A stretch of 64,000 bases of DNA, taken from positions 22,798,501 to 22,862,500 of the forward strand of contig NC_036447.1 in the NCBI RefSeq assembly GCF_002775205.1, written 5' to 3'. Under the pieces are notes generated by a model. It was not told the DNA's origin. It was given only the letters and a program-made list of their open reading frames with translations, and ran no database searches. The translations under genes and the position numbers were made by a program. Origin of the DNA: Xiphophorus maculatus (taxonomy: Eukaryota; Chordata; Actinopteri; Cyprinodontiformes; Poeciliidae). Positions 1 to 11,280 of this stretch are shown here, in pieces. How positions within the stretch are numbered: the stretch's first letter is position 1; each line of letters begins with the position of its first letter.

Positions 1-117
1 TAAAACATTGAAGTTATTACATTCATTCTCAATCCTTAAGGAAGGAATTTGACTTTATGACTGCAGATTCTCTTCATGAGGAACTGCGACTCTGTAGAGA
101 TGTCAGTAACACTTTAT

Positions 118-355
118 TTGACGGGGCGACGACATAAACGTGACATAACAGCTGTCATGAACATGACTGTTGTCATTAAGTGCCATTTGGTAAATAATGA
201 CACTTTTAATGCAAAACTGCATTACAATTTGTATTAAAAGTCCATTAAAAGTGCCAACTTTGCATTATTTGGTAAATAATGACACTTTTACTGCAAAGTT
301 GTATTAAAAAAAGTCCATTAAAATGGTCAACTTTGCATGTGTTTTAATGCATAAA
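118..355. repeat. partial copy of a foldback MITE family
   Basis: AT-rich block built from motifs such as TGACATAACAGCTGTCATGAA, GGTAAATAATGACACTTTTA (twice) and AAAAGTCCATTAAAA (twice). The same motifs in the same order form the arms of the long foldback element at about 10921-11280, so this is a second, truncated or rearranged copy. No coding capacity is visible. Bases 1-117 and 356-680 show nothing recognisable apart from a short inverted repeat around 391-422 (CACCATGAAT / ATTCATGGTG). Confidence 0.7.
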
Positions 356-690
356 AAACCCCTCTATTATCAAGTTGCTTATAGCAATTAGCACCATGAA
401 TATTAATAATTCATGGTGCTAATTACCATCAATGATTAATATTCAGAACTTTTTCCAACTCAGAACTAGGATCCTCCCAATTCCAGTGACGTTTGAGAAA
501 ACCTGAGACCCGATCCAGTTTCTGGTCCACAGTTTAAAGACTGAACAACTGATCAAATCAAGTAACAAACTTAAACCAAACTGGATAGTTTGTTAATATT
601 TTAACACTTTAAAGTCTTTCATACCAACTTTCATACGGCAAAAAGCAAAAACCTGCTCAGTTCTGCGTTCTTTCAGTGTAAAACAATGAT

Positions 691-1292
691 TTTATTGTCA
701 CAAACGTCTTTCACTAAAAGCTGATACATTACATCTTACAGAACATGTAGACATAAAATGTGTCTGCATGAACAAAAAGGACCCTTTTGTCATCTGAAAG
801 AAAAAACACATGATTGAAGTATGAAACACAAACACAGTCGGTGTGTTTACGTTGTTCAGACGTCTACGGCAGAGACCGGCAGTCAGTTTGTGAAAGTTTC
901 CCTCCTTCCCACGCGCGTCAAAAGACTTAAAAATGTGACTCTTTAAACAGGACCCTTAAAAGAAAAACACCAGCATCAACTAAAACAAACGCAACTGCAG
1001 AGTCAGCACTATTGCACGTTATTATCCTCTGAACCAGCAACGTGGCAGCTAGGCGAACCGTCTACCTTTACCGAAAAATCCCAACCCCTTCGCCCCGTTT
1101 CGGAGGCGTAGGACTGCACTGACGCACATTTCCTTATTGGTTTGTGGCCAGACGTGGCATTAAAGGCACTAAACAAAATGAATTTCAACTTCCCCATTGT
1201 CATACCTCTTCACCTTCTGGTTACACTTTGTGATTTAAAGAAATGTCATTATTGCTCACAGTCTGTTTACCCGTCTGTCTGGCATGCTTCCT
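691..1292 (-). promoter_or_regulatory. tmed1: tmed1 3' untranslated region with poly(A) signal
   Basis: Sequence downstream of the tmed1 stop codon on the minus strand. The first clear AATAAA on that strand is at 696-691, about 600 bases past the stop, and is the best candidate cleavage signal. The extent is inferred from the hexamer only; no transcript data are available. Confidence 0.45.
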
Positions 1293-2419
1293 CTATGTGC
1301 AGACTCTCCGCTTGTCGTCAAACAGTTTGCGAACGGTGTAGACCTGCGGAAAGGCAACAAGCACAGAAATCAGTGAAAACGCCAGTAAGACCGTCCCGGT
1401 ACTGGTTCGTAAATGCAGGAGATTCTTGGAGAAAAAGCCAAAAAAAAGATCCGTACAAAATGATGTCAGTAAATTAAAATAGAAATGTTTTAGTTAAATG
1501 CATATTTATTCAGGTCAGTACTGAATAGATGCACTACTGGCTGTAGTTACAAATAAATGATCCAATTTTTATATTATTCCTTCATTGATTACATATAAAT
1601 ACAGTACAGACCAAAAGTTTGGACACACTTTCTCATTGAATTCAATGAGAAAGTGTTATTAGGCCTCAAAAGCCCTAATAAAGTGGAATAAAATATGTAA
1701 ATGTCAAATCACACCGACCATTACTTAAATTGACAAAATCAGTGAAATCAAAAGAAAGACTGAAGGAGGATGGACGCGCGTCATACTTTGTAACGTTTGG
1801 TTAAAATGCAGTGAATTAGCGAGTCGTGTCGCGGTCACCTGGGTTACGGCCACACACAGCATCACCAGCACACTGGCACACGACCAGAACGAGACCCTCC
1901 ACAGGTTGTCCTCCAGGAGGTTTCGGTCCCGCGCCTCAAAAGCCCGTAAGACCGTCTGCATCTGCCGGCTACGCTCCAAGCGTTTGTGCAGAGAGTCCAT
2001 GGTCTCCTGAGGGGAAACCGAGCAGAGAGCGACGGTGTTCAAGTCACACAAGCTAATGCTAAACAAAAAAAGAAAAAAGGAATAACTACACCACGGACAA
2101 GTCTCGTCTCCGGGTTCTGAAGTTTCACCAACTCAAATTTAAGACTTTTTAAGACCACTATGAATGCAATTTAAGACCCATATCTTAACGGAAACTTTGG
2201 TCGACTCAAACACAACCTGACAGAAAGGAAACAAAACAAATAGAATATACAAGATTAAACAATCATGTTATGATAACATTTAAGACCTGTGATAAATATA
2301 TTAAAGGCCAAATCACTTTTTGAAACTAAAGCTTTTAAGGCCTTAATTTTAGATACACAAATTTAAGCCTTTTAAGGATGTGCAAACACCCTGAGTCTGC
2401 TTGTATAGCTGATGAAATT

Positions 2420-2457
<38 letters not shown>

Positions 2458-5400
2458 CAGTATATATATAAAATAGTTATTAATTTATATTTATATATAT
2501 AGACCTAAAACATGACCTTAAACAAGAGATGCCAAGTTACATCACTAACCTCTGGAGGGGCTTCCCCAAACAAATTACTCTCTTCACACATTTCTAAGTA
2601 CATAAAGTCAAAGTTCAAACATACGTCCTCTTTACAAATTACTAATATTAGTCATGTTTTTAGCAGGTTGAGCATCAATAACTTTTTATGGCATTCTAAG
2701 CATGCCTTTGAGATCAGGATTTATTTCCTACCTAAACTTGTCAGCCACTGAGGCGTGTTCCCATTAGCTAAAGATTACAAACAATAGTTCAGCATAAACT
2801 GGGAGCCATCTAACCACATCCAGCAGGCCGCAAAGGCACATTTTCCTAAATGTCAGCAGGTCTCACGTAAACACCAAAAACCAACTTTGCGTTAGTCCAT
2901 CTTTCTAAATTTCCCACTTCCTCAGACTTTCTGCGGCTCACGAGCCAAACATGTTCCATCTCCTGACAAAGGAACAATTCATCAGGCATGTATTATTAAT
3001 AACAAAAAAAACAACAACTGCCCTTTTCAGATGAGAACTACTACCAGTAAACGGTGCTGCTAACAAGAGGGCCACAATGTTTAAATTGATGCCTTTTCTA
3101 CACGTCGCTTCCACAAATCTATACTGAAAAAGGTCAAATAGAGCGAATCTGTGAAGAAATGAGAGCAAAAACCAATCATTTAATAACCTTTTCCACCTTT
3201 AGCAAGTTTGACCTACTGTTTATAACATTATCAAATAAGAGAGGAGGATATGACAAAACTGTAATTTTCCCTATCTAAAAGCATTGCGCTGAAAGACAAG
3301 AATACACTGTAACTAAAAATGTTATGCCTAATTCAAAACGATTCAAATGTCTAAACTAAAAAGAAAAAAACACTCAGATAAAGTTCACTCTTGCCACCTT
3401 CTACTGTACATAAATAACGGTGAAAATTTTGCATTTGTCATGTAAAATTCATCAGTTAACAGTTGAAGATCAGCATCAATGTTTGCGTTACTTTTGGTAG
3501 TGGAAGCAATTCAATTATTTTCAATTACAACAACAACAGAAGTGAGACAATGGCAAAGATGAACTGGAAATAAATCTGCACTTATACGTTATGGATGTAA
3601 AAAAAAAAAGAAAAGAAACTAACTAGCTAGCAAGCGCATATTAGCAGCTAGCTAACCGTAGGAGTCACACAATGCAGTGAAGGTATGTGTGCGTGACTCA
3701 AACTGTGATCTAACTGCGTGAAAACGGAAATCTGAGTAGGATCTCTACATAGCATTAACTAATCCTACCACAACAACATTTAACTTTTGTTTTTTTAATG
3801 AATTTAGGACATTCTGAGTCAGGATTACATGAATTAAGTGTTTTTAAGACTTTTTAAGGATATGCAGACACACTGCTTTGTATAAGGCTCTTAATGTCAA
3901 AGTTTGCAGCATTGACCCTATATAATAATTAATTACAAGTCTAAATAGATACCAGACCATTCTGAAGCCAGACCAGCTAAAGGTTTACTCACGTAGCATT
4001 AATCGCTAGCCTGCTAGCAGCTGCTGAAGGAGAGGCCTGCTTGAGGAGTTTCCCTCTGGCACAGTGAGGACATCATCTTTTCAAAAACCTTCCTTCTAGA
4101 GATGCAGTCCAAAGTTCAGCTGCGTGCCACACTCTGTGGTTTAATAACCCTGTTTTTCTTTCACCGCCTTCTGCAACGTGTCCAAGACTATAAATAGTTT
4201 TAATTATTATTTTATTTTCAACTAGCTATACAGTACAAATACTGTGGCAATATTGTGACAAAACAGAAATGATTTCATTCTACCTACATAAAAGATTTTT
4301 TTTAAGCAGAAAGTTCTGAGTCTGAGCTGTACTTGTGCCTCATTGACGACAGACAAGATATCTTCTTTGGCAGTGGGTCAATATTTTCTATCCCTTCACG
4401 ATCGTTTCGTAACAAATCATATGATTTTTAGTTCAATTTTACAGCATTGGCGTTATTACCGTCTTGTTTCTTGACATTACGAACACCTGGCATTCTATCA
4501 CGTCGCGTGCATCGCAATCTTAGACGCTAGACCTTCTTCTGCTGTTTCTCTCTCACCCTGATATCATCCAGCTTGTACTCCAGCAGGCTCCCGTCGGGCT
4601 CCTCTACACCCGGGAACTCGTCGTCTCCTCCCACATCCCCTCCTTGTCCCTCGATGATGATCTCAAAGAACACCATCTTCTCCGAGAAGCGGCTGAAGCC
4701 GTTGTCGAAACAGATCTCGTAGTCTCCCTCCTCCATGGGCTCCACCCTGCGGCAACAGAGACGCAGACAAACAGGTTTTAAAAACAACAACAACAACAAA
4801 AAAACAAAGAGAGAAAACAGACGGTGAAGCTGGCGAGGTGAAACTTGATCAAGGATTTAAAGCCTGCTTACACGTGGACTCCGTCAGAACGGCGATTCTC
4901 GATAATCAGGCGGGCTCCTTGAGGGGAGATGATGGTGAAGTCTACGTCCATGCCTGCTCCTGCTATCACCTGGGACCACAGGCGGATCGTACAGTCAAAA
5001 GAGGACAAATCTTTAGATTCGTTTCACAATCTGATTTAGAAATTACGCTTTCAACTGTGTCTATTAACCTTTTTCCTAAATGCCCAAACAGTGAAAGGCT
5101 CGGCCACACCCTCCTTGACTCTTGAATGTGCGCTCAACAAACCAGTAGGTGATCTACATACTGAGCAAACAGACAATGTCAACTACTGGCAGAAAGGTCG
5201 CTCTCCAAACATGGCGTTACGGACCAACCGTCTGTGGAGTAGGAAGACTCCACTGTTTTTTTGTTTTTTTTTTGCAGAACTGCTTTTATTCACACTAAAG
5301 CAACAGGAATGTGCTCTTAAAAATGTAGATTCACAAACACAGTGGCGATTTTAAACGATTCAAGGACGGTACACTGCAAAAAACACAAAATCTCACCGAG

Positions 5401-8400
5401 TATTCTGTTTCTTTTCTAGTGTAAATATCTTCGCACACTTGAAATAATTTACAAGTCACTTTTCAGCGAGATATATGAACTTGTTTTAAGTCAACAGTTT
5501 CTTAATCTTGATGAAAAAGTTTTAGTTCCACTGGCAGATAATTTCACTTAGAAGATGGGAAAAATGTCTTGTTATAAGTGAACAAATCTGCCAGTTGAAC
5601 CAGGGTTTTTTTAATCAATATTAAAAAATTATTTACTTACAAACAAGCTCAAATATCTTGCGGAAAGTTTAGTTGTTAGTTTGTTTGATCTTATCTCAAG
5701 TACACTAAGATGTTTTTTCAGTGTAGAACATGTAAAACTCAATAATATTATTATATCTTTTGCAGAAGATATAAGAATATTTTCAGCAAGGGTTTTACAT
5801 AAGTCTCTGTCCCTTTGCATTCAGTCTGCAATTTCAGCACATCTTCAAACTCCCACAATGAAACCAAAAAAATGTATTCTTTGGGTTTGGTTTCTCCCGG
5901 CTTCTGCTTCTTTCTGGCATCCATCTCTTAAATCCGTTGTTGCAAAAGTGAAGATTTACTGAACAAACGTCGGGGACACAAGGAAACGCAAAAATGGTAT
6001 TCTGTGGGTAAAATGGGCGGCAGATCTTTAGTTATCTGGAACCAGCTCCCAGTTTAAGTCCCTGAGGTAGACACTCTGTTTACTTACAGGATTATGCTTA
6101 AAACATACCTTTCTTTTACCAACCGGCAATAAATAATCAATTGAATTCGATTGTATTGCGTTATTATTTGGACTGTAACTGGCCTGACTGTATGGCTTGA
6201 CTGTAATATTGTACAGTGCTTTTGAGATGTCAGTTGTATTGAATTATATATATAGATATACACCAAAAGAAGGACTTGCACTGAAAAGCACTGGGATATA
6301 ATGACCACTACATAATAAAATGAGAAATAAATGCTTGAGTGAAATATTCTCAAGTTCCTCTTTCTATGGTGAGAACAATGACGTCACCGACACGAAGACC
6401 TCCAAGCTCAGCAAATACACGGTTTGAAGAGCAACTTCCTATTTATGTGGCGATGAGTTCACGAATGAGATGTGGTTGTAATTTTCGGCGCCCTCTCAGA
6501 TCTGACAGCAGTGGAGCTAAAACTGTTTCAACGTTGGACATATTTGTCACAGCAGGACAGCCTAAAATATTGAACGGTTGTGAATTTTCTACATATTTGG
6601 TAGTAAAAGTTTACAATTTCCTTTTGTGGACTGATTTTTGAAGCGAGACGTTTTGGATTATGCAAAACAGAAATGTGTGCTTTTTTACACAAACGAGTAA
6701 CTCTACATATATTGAATAGTTTAACAGATACTGATAGATTTGTTTAGAGTCCTGGATAATAGACATCATTTGGACTTTCACACAAATTAAAACTTTTTTT
6801 TATTAATGTACTAATGAATTTAACAATTTACCGCTGAGAGGTTCTGGTTTGTGCTTGGAAATTTACTCATTTATTTATTATCTATTCATTAAATGCATCC
6901 AAATATAACTTTGGACGCATTTATTAAATTTTGGGGCAACAACCACGGTAACGTGTACTTTTAGCTTAGCATGTTATAGAATACAGGTCCTTCTCAAAAT
7001 ATTAGCACATTGTGATAAAGTTCATTATTTTCCATAATGTAATGATAAAAATTGAACATTCATATATTTTAGATTCATTGCACACAAACTGAAATATTTC
7101 AGGTCTTTTATTGTCTTAATACGGATGATTTTGGCATACAGCTCATGAAAACCCAAAATCTCACAAAATTAGAATATCACGAAAAGGGTCTCTAAACGAG
7201 CTTGAACCTAATCATCTGAAGCAACGAATGAACTCTAAACACCTGCAAAAGATTCCTGAGGCCTTTAAAACTCCCAGCCTGGTTCATCACTCAAAACCCC
7301 AATCATGGGTAAGACTGCCGACCTGACTGCTGTCCAGAAGGCCATCATTGACACCCTCAAGCAAGAGGGTATGACACAGAAAGATATTTCTGAACGAATA
7401 GGCTGTTCCTAGAGTGCTGTATCAAGGCACCTTAGTGGGAAGTCTGTGGGAAGGAAAAAGTGTGGCAGAAAACTCTGCACAACGAGAAGAAGTGACCGGA
7501 CCCTAAGGAAGATTGTGGAGAAGGACCGATTCCAGAGCTTGGGGGACCTGCGGAAGCAGTGGACTGAGTCTGGAGTAGAAACATCCAGAGCCACCGTGCA
7601 CAGGCGTGTGCAGGAAATGGGCTACAGGTGCCGCATTCCCCAGGTCAAGCCACTTTTGAAACAGCGGCAGAGGCGCCTGACCTGGGCTACAGAGAAGCAG
7701 CACTGGACTGTTGCTAAGTGGTCCAAAGTACTTTTTTCAGATGAATGCAAATTTTGCATGTCATTCGGAAATCAAGGTGCCAGAGTCTGGAGGAAGACTG
7801 GGGAGAAGGAAATGCCAGAAGTCCAGTGTCAAGTACCCACAGTCAGTGATGGTCTGGGGTGCCATGTCAGCTGCTGGTGTTGGTCCACTGTGTTTTATCA
7901 AGGGCAGGGTCAGTGCAGCTAGCTATCAGGAGATTTTGGAGCACTTCATGCTTCCATCTGCTGAAAAGCTTTATGGAGATGAAGATTTCATTTTTCAGCA
8001 AGACCTGGCACCTGCTCACAGTGCTAAAACCACTGGCAAATGGTTTACTGACCATGGTATCACTGTGCTCAATTGGCCTGCCAACTCTCCTGACCTGAAC
8101 CCCATAGAGAATCTGTGGGATATTGTGAAGAGAAAGTTGAGAGACACAAGACCCAACACTCTGGATGAGCTAAAGGCCGCTATCGAAGCATCCTGGGCCT
8201 CCATAACACCTCAGCAGTGCCACAGGCTGATTGCCTCCATGCCACGCCGCACTGAAGCAGTCATTTCTGCAAAAGGATTCCCGACCAAGTATTGGGTGCA
8301 TAACTGTACATAATTACTTGAAGGTTGACTGTTTTTGTATTAAAAACACTTTTCTTTTATTGGTCGGATGAAATATGCTAATTTTGTGAGATAGGAATTT

Positions 8401-9085
8401 TGGGTTTTCATGAGCTGTATGTCAAAATCATCCGTATTAAGACAATAAAAGACCTGAAATATTTCAGGTAGTGTGCAATGAATCTAAAATATATGAATGT
8501 TCAATTTTTATCATTACGTTATGGAAAACAATGAACTTTATCACAATATGCTAATATTTTGAGAAGGACCTGTATAGGCTTGGATGCAATAATTATGCAA
8601 TTCCCTCGTCGTCTTGTGAATTTAAAACCATTACTTATATGAACGAACCTGCTATACACACTATACTATGTATACAATACACACTTTGTAAGTGGTGTAG
8701 TCCACATTGGAGCAAAAATTATACATTTTGTGTTTGATAAATAGAGATTTTAAATACTCTAATCACATTACAGCTTCTGAGAATTGACAAAGCTTTAATT
8801 CAACTAGTGGGCAATAACTTAAAGATGTGTATGTAGCTGTTTGTGAGGACAACGTGTGACTGTGTTCACTGACCACCGAGCATTTACCTGGTACTCGACC
8901 TCCATCGTGCCGTTCTTTATTGCCGTTTGATAGAAACACTCGGATCTTCCGGCTGGAAGTAGAAACGTGAACTCGCTGTCTTGGCTCTGCCCAAAACACT
9001 GCACGGAACCCACGCAGCACAGGAAGGCTACCGTCAGGCCGAGCAGTCCTCCCCTGCAGCTCATTCTGCCCCGGAAAGCCTCCAT
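1293..9085 (-). CDS. tmed1: TMED1-like p24 family cargo receptor (five exons)
   Basis: Exons (minus strand): 9085-8888, 4969-4872, 4746-4557, 2006-1839, 1343-1293. All junctions are GT-AG and in phase, giving 234 residues; human TMED1 has about 227. A signal peptide covers about residues 8-30, and an alternative in-frame start is Met8. A GOLD domain starts near EFTFLLPAG (39-47) and has the paired Cys50 and Cys111 (YEICFDN). A coiled-coil segment with [19 protein letters not shown] (173-191) follows, then a TM helix (about 200-220) and a short cytosolic tail ending DDKRRVCT. The tail has Leu-Phe where many p24 proteins have Phe-Phe. N58-G-T is a possible glycosylation site. Known family role: type I membrane receptor cycling between ER and Golgi in COPI/COPII vesicles. 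The last exon is only 51 bases and is easily missed. TMED5 is the nearest alternative, but the acidic linker and the ERS-QM segment favour TMED1. Confidence 0.9.
1601..1660. repeat. solo Tc1-type terminal repeat with 30-bp perfect palindrome
   Basis: In tmed1 intron 4. ACAGTACAGACCAAAAGTTT and the bases after it match the terminal-repeat start of a common fish Tc1-like element. It runs straight into a perfect 30-bp palindrome at 1626-1655, centre GAATTC between 1640 and 1641. This looks like a collapsed element in which the two inverted ends became joined. Confidence 0.65.
2115..2400. repeat. decayed interspersed repeat (TTTAAGACTTTTTAAGA family)
   Basis: In tmed1 intron 3 (2007-4556). Repeated motifs such as AATTTAAGAC, TTTTTAAGACC and TTTTAAGGATGTGCAAACACC recur. 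A second short remnant with TTTTTAAGACTTTTTAAGGA and TATGCAGACACA lies at about 3805-3890. The type is common in fish introns; class uncertain. The rest of this 2.5 kb intron shows no conserved feature. Confidence 0.5.
2421..2470. repeat. (CT)n(TA)n microsatellite
   Basis: About 21 bases of CT repeat followed by TA repeats, interrupted once by CAG, in tmed1 intron 3. Confidence 0.9.
5372..5723. mobile_element. 352-bp foldback MITE with CACTGCAAAAA termini
   Basis: In tmed1 intron 1. It begins CACTGCAAAAAACAC and ends TGTTTTTTCAGTG, flanked by TA. The two halves are long imperfect inverted copies: for example TTCCACTGGCAGATAATTTC on the left pairs with AAATCTGCCAGTTGAAC on the right, and AACTTGTTTTAAGT pairs with ACTTACAAACAAGCTC. 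It has no coding capacity. A half copy is present at 48079-48330. This is a typical non-autonomous DNA transposon; the autonomous partner is not in the window. Confidence 0.8.
6984..8572 (+). mobile_element. Tc1-like DD34E transposon, near full length, inside tmed1 intron 1
   Basis: 1589-bp element flanked by TA on both sides (6982-6983 and 8573-8574), the standard Tc1/mariner target duplication. Terminal inverted repeats are about 195-200 bp: left 6984-7178, right 8373-8572, starting CAGGTCCTTCTCAAAATATT. They are only slightly diverged, for example AATACGGATGATTTTGGCAT against its complement near 8420-8440. A broken transposase lies between them on the plus strand, opposite to the host gene. 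The good preservation suggests a fairly recent insertion. No product of the element can be active on its own. Confidence 0.92.
7305..8313 (+). pseudogene. Tc1-like transposase pseudogene (one stop, one frameshift)
   Basis: Starts at ATG 7305 ([12 protein letters not shown]), with an N-terminal helix-turn-helix DNA-binding region ([13 protein letters not shown]). The frame is broken by TAG at 7410-7412. It then stays open ([18 protein letters not shown]..., with a second HTH and [14 protein letters not shown]) to about 7800-7820. There a frameshift moves it to the next frame ([20 protein letters not shown]) until the stop at 8311-8313. The catalytic triad is visible: Asp in LFSDECKF, Asp in [12 protein letters not shown] and Glu in NPIENLW, with exactly 34 residues between the second Asp and the Glu (DD34E). 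The protein cannot be made intact. Confidence 0.92.
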
Positions 9086-9310
9086 GACGGTGAAAATTTG
9101 CTCAAACGCTCGGCTATCTGACTACAAACATCTTCCTCGCATCCGTCTTCCGCAGAACAACTTTGCGACGTTCTGATTGGACAGATGCCAGCTGACAAAG
9201 GCAGAGGTTGCGACCAATCACAAGAGGAAGAGTAGCAGCCCTTAACCAATCAGAACAACCCGACGTCTTTAAAAGGGAGAGTGAGGGGAATCGTGCGGAA
9301 GTGTAGAGCT
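9086..9310 (-). promoter_or_regulatory. tmed1: tmed1 promoter region
   Basis: Immediately upstream of the tmed1 ATG, richer in G+C than its surroundings. It contains three CCAAT-box cores (minus strand at 9180-9176; plus strand at 9214-9218 and 9246-9250). A TTTTAAAG / GACGTC segment lies near 9262-9275 and an ETS-type CGGAAGTG at 9296-9303. This set is typical of a housekeeping or secretory-pathway gene. I looked for a strict ER-stress element (CCAAT-N9-CCACG) and did not find one. Confidence 0.5.
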
Positions 9311-10333
9311 GGCGCCTCAGACAAACAAAAAATACTGTTATAAAACATATCACGCATTATTACTAAATATATTTTGTTATCACATAAGCAATTTTATATT
9401 TATATGGTATGAATGTAAGGACATATAATTATAATACATTGTACAAACGCAAAAATGTTGTTTTAACAGTAAAGTTTTCATATTATAACGTAATACTGTT
9501 TTTTTTTTTTTTTGCTAGTACATACAATGTGCTTACCCTGTAACATAATAAAGTCGATGACGGTAATAATACTGAGAAAACATCATCTATTGGAACGGAT
9601 TATGTTTTCATTGTGAGTCATGGTGAGATTTTGCTGCCATTTACGTGGACAGGAACTTAAAACGCAAGGTTCAGCAAATCAGGAAGAATAAGCCAGAAGT
9701 GATCAAGGAGACCTCATTTCAAATTACTCAATTAAAGGAGCACGGGAAGCTTCAGATTCAGATTAATGACCCAGACGGTATATCATACATACTGTGCTTT
9801 ATTTACACTGGAGGGGGACATTGACAGATATATCTGCCGCAGAGACAAAATTGTCCAAAAATGATTCCAAATTTATGCGTCATCCTGACTACAGCAAACT
9901 GAACTTTTCAACATACAAACGGAGCAATTGATGGCATTTCTGAATGTAAAATGTCTTTACTAGAAACATACTGTTCTGACAATATCTTTTAGAAGTTTGC
10001 ACAACAGATCACATTCATACAACATAAATAAGTATACTGTCATAACTTAACAATATACTTATTCATATTGTATGAACTATATGTCTACATGTCTGAAACT
10101 ATATGTTTTATTTAAAGTTTCAGACAAGAATCTTTTTCAACCTTCAACTATAAAATAGATGGATTTACATTGGAGACAAGCTGAAGAACAAGCTAAAGTG
10201 TTAACTGCTGTTATGATAATATTGAGAAATGCTAAGGGGTTAATGTGTGTGTTTTTTCTTACAAACATTACAAAAGCACAATGATGAAGGAAAAACATTG
10301 GTGGTAGTGAAGGTATTAATAAATAACTAAAAA

Positions 10334-10387
10334 AAAAAGAATATATGGGAGGTAAAAGTCAGTTTTTACCTCCCATATATTCTTTTT
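10334..10387. repeat. perfect 24-bp stem, 6-base loop hairpin
   Basis: Left arm 10334-10357 (core GAATATATGGGAGGTAAAA) and right arm 10364-10387 are exact reverse complements, separated by GTCAGT. No terminal repeats or duplicated target is obvious around it. Confidence 0.9.
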
Positions 10388-10920
10388 CACTCAGCTATTA
10401 ACCAGTTTTACTTAATACTAAACAAACAAAAATATCTAAACAGGAAAAGATAAAACAGGAAGGCTGATTTTAGTACTGCATCTGACATCAACGTTTCTCT
10501 ATTGAAAAATGTCAAGGCAGGTTTGTAGTAATTATTTGTTGCCATTGTGTGGTTCTTGAAATGCCAGCGATTCACCTCATAGTGATAATTAAACTGATAA
10601 AGAAATATAAGACAATAAGAACTTCTTCAAACCTTCAGGAACAGAGATTTTTTTTTTACACGCAACACTAACCACAACCCAAACAAATATGTATCTGACC
10701 GTAATGCAAACAACATAAATCATTGTCAGAGAGCAGCAATTAAAAAAGGGTAGAAATGTTGTCAAATGGGGAACTAAGGTAGATGAAATCACCTGGGGAA
10801 TTTGTCTTTTGGAAATGGGAAATGTTATTTAGCTGGATGTGAGAGGGTGGGGAAGAAACCACTGGGTTAAATGGTTTGAGACTCATACTTTTTTAACCGT
10901 TTGGTAAAACCTTTTTTTGA

Positions 10921-11280
10921 CCTGGTGTGCATAAACATGACATAATATCTGTCATGAAGATGAAGGAGTCTTTATGAACGGCTGTGACTGTTGTCACGAA
11001 GTGTCATTCGATAAATAATGACACTTTTAATGCAAAGTTGCTTTAAAAGTGGTATTAGAAGTCCATTAAAAGTGCCAGCTTTGCGTTATTTTGTAAATAT
11101 TGACACCTTAACGCAAAGTTGGCATTTTTTAATGGACATTCAATGCCACTTTTAAAGCAACTTTGCATTAAAGTGTCATTATTTACCGAATGACACTTCA
11201 ACGTCATAGACGTCCATAAAGACTCCTTCATGTTCGTGACAGGTGTTATGTCTTGTTTACGACAGCGTCATGTCAGTCTT
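10921..11280. mobile_element. about 350-bp foldback MITE
   Basis: Two long inverted arms: left about 10936-11090, right about 11100-11272. Matching segments include ATGAAGGAGTCTTTATG on the left and CATAAAGACTCCTTCAT on the right, GTGTCATTCG-TAAATAATGACACTTT with its complement, and TGCAAAGTTGCTTTAAAAGTG with its complement. Almost the whole element is palindromic. A related partial copy lies at 118-355. It is non-coding and non-autonomous; the transposon superfamily is not clear. Confidence 0.82.
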
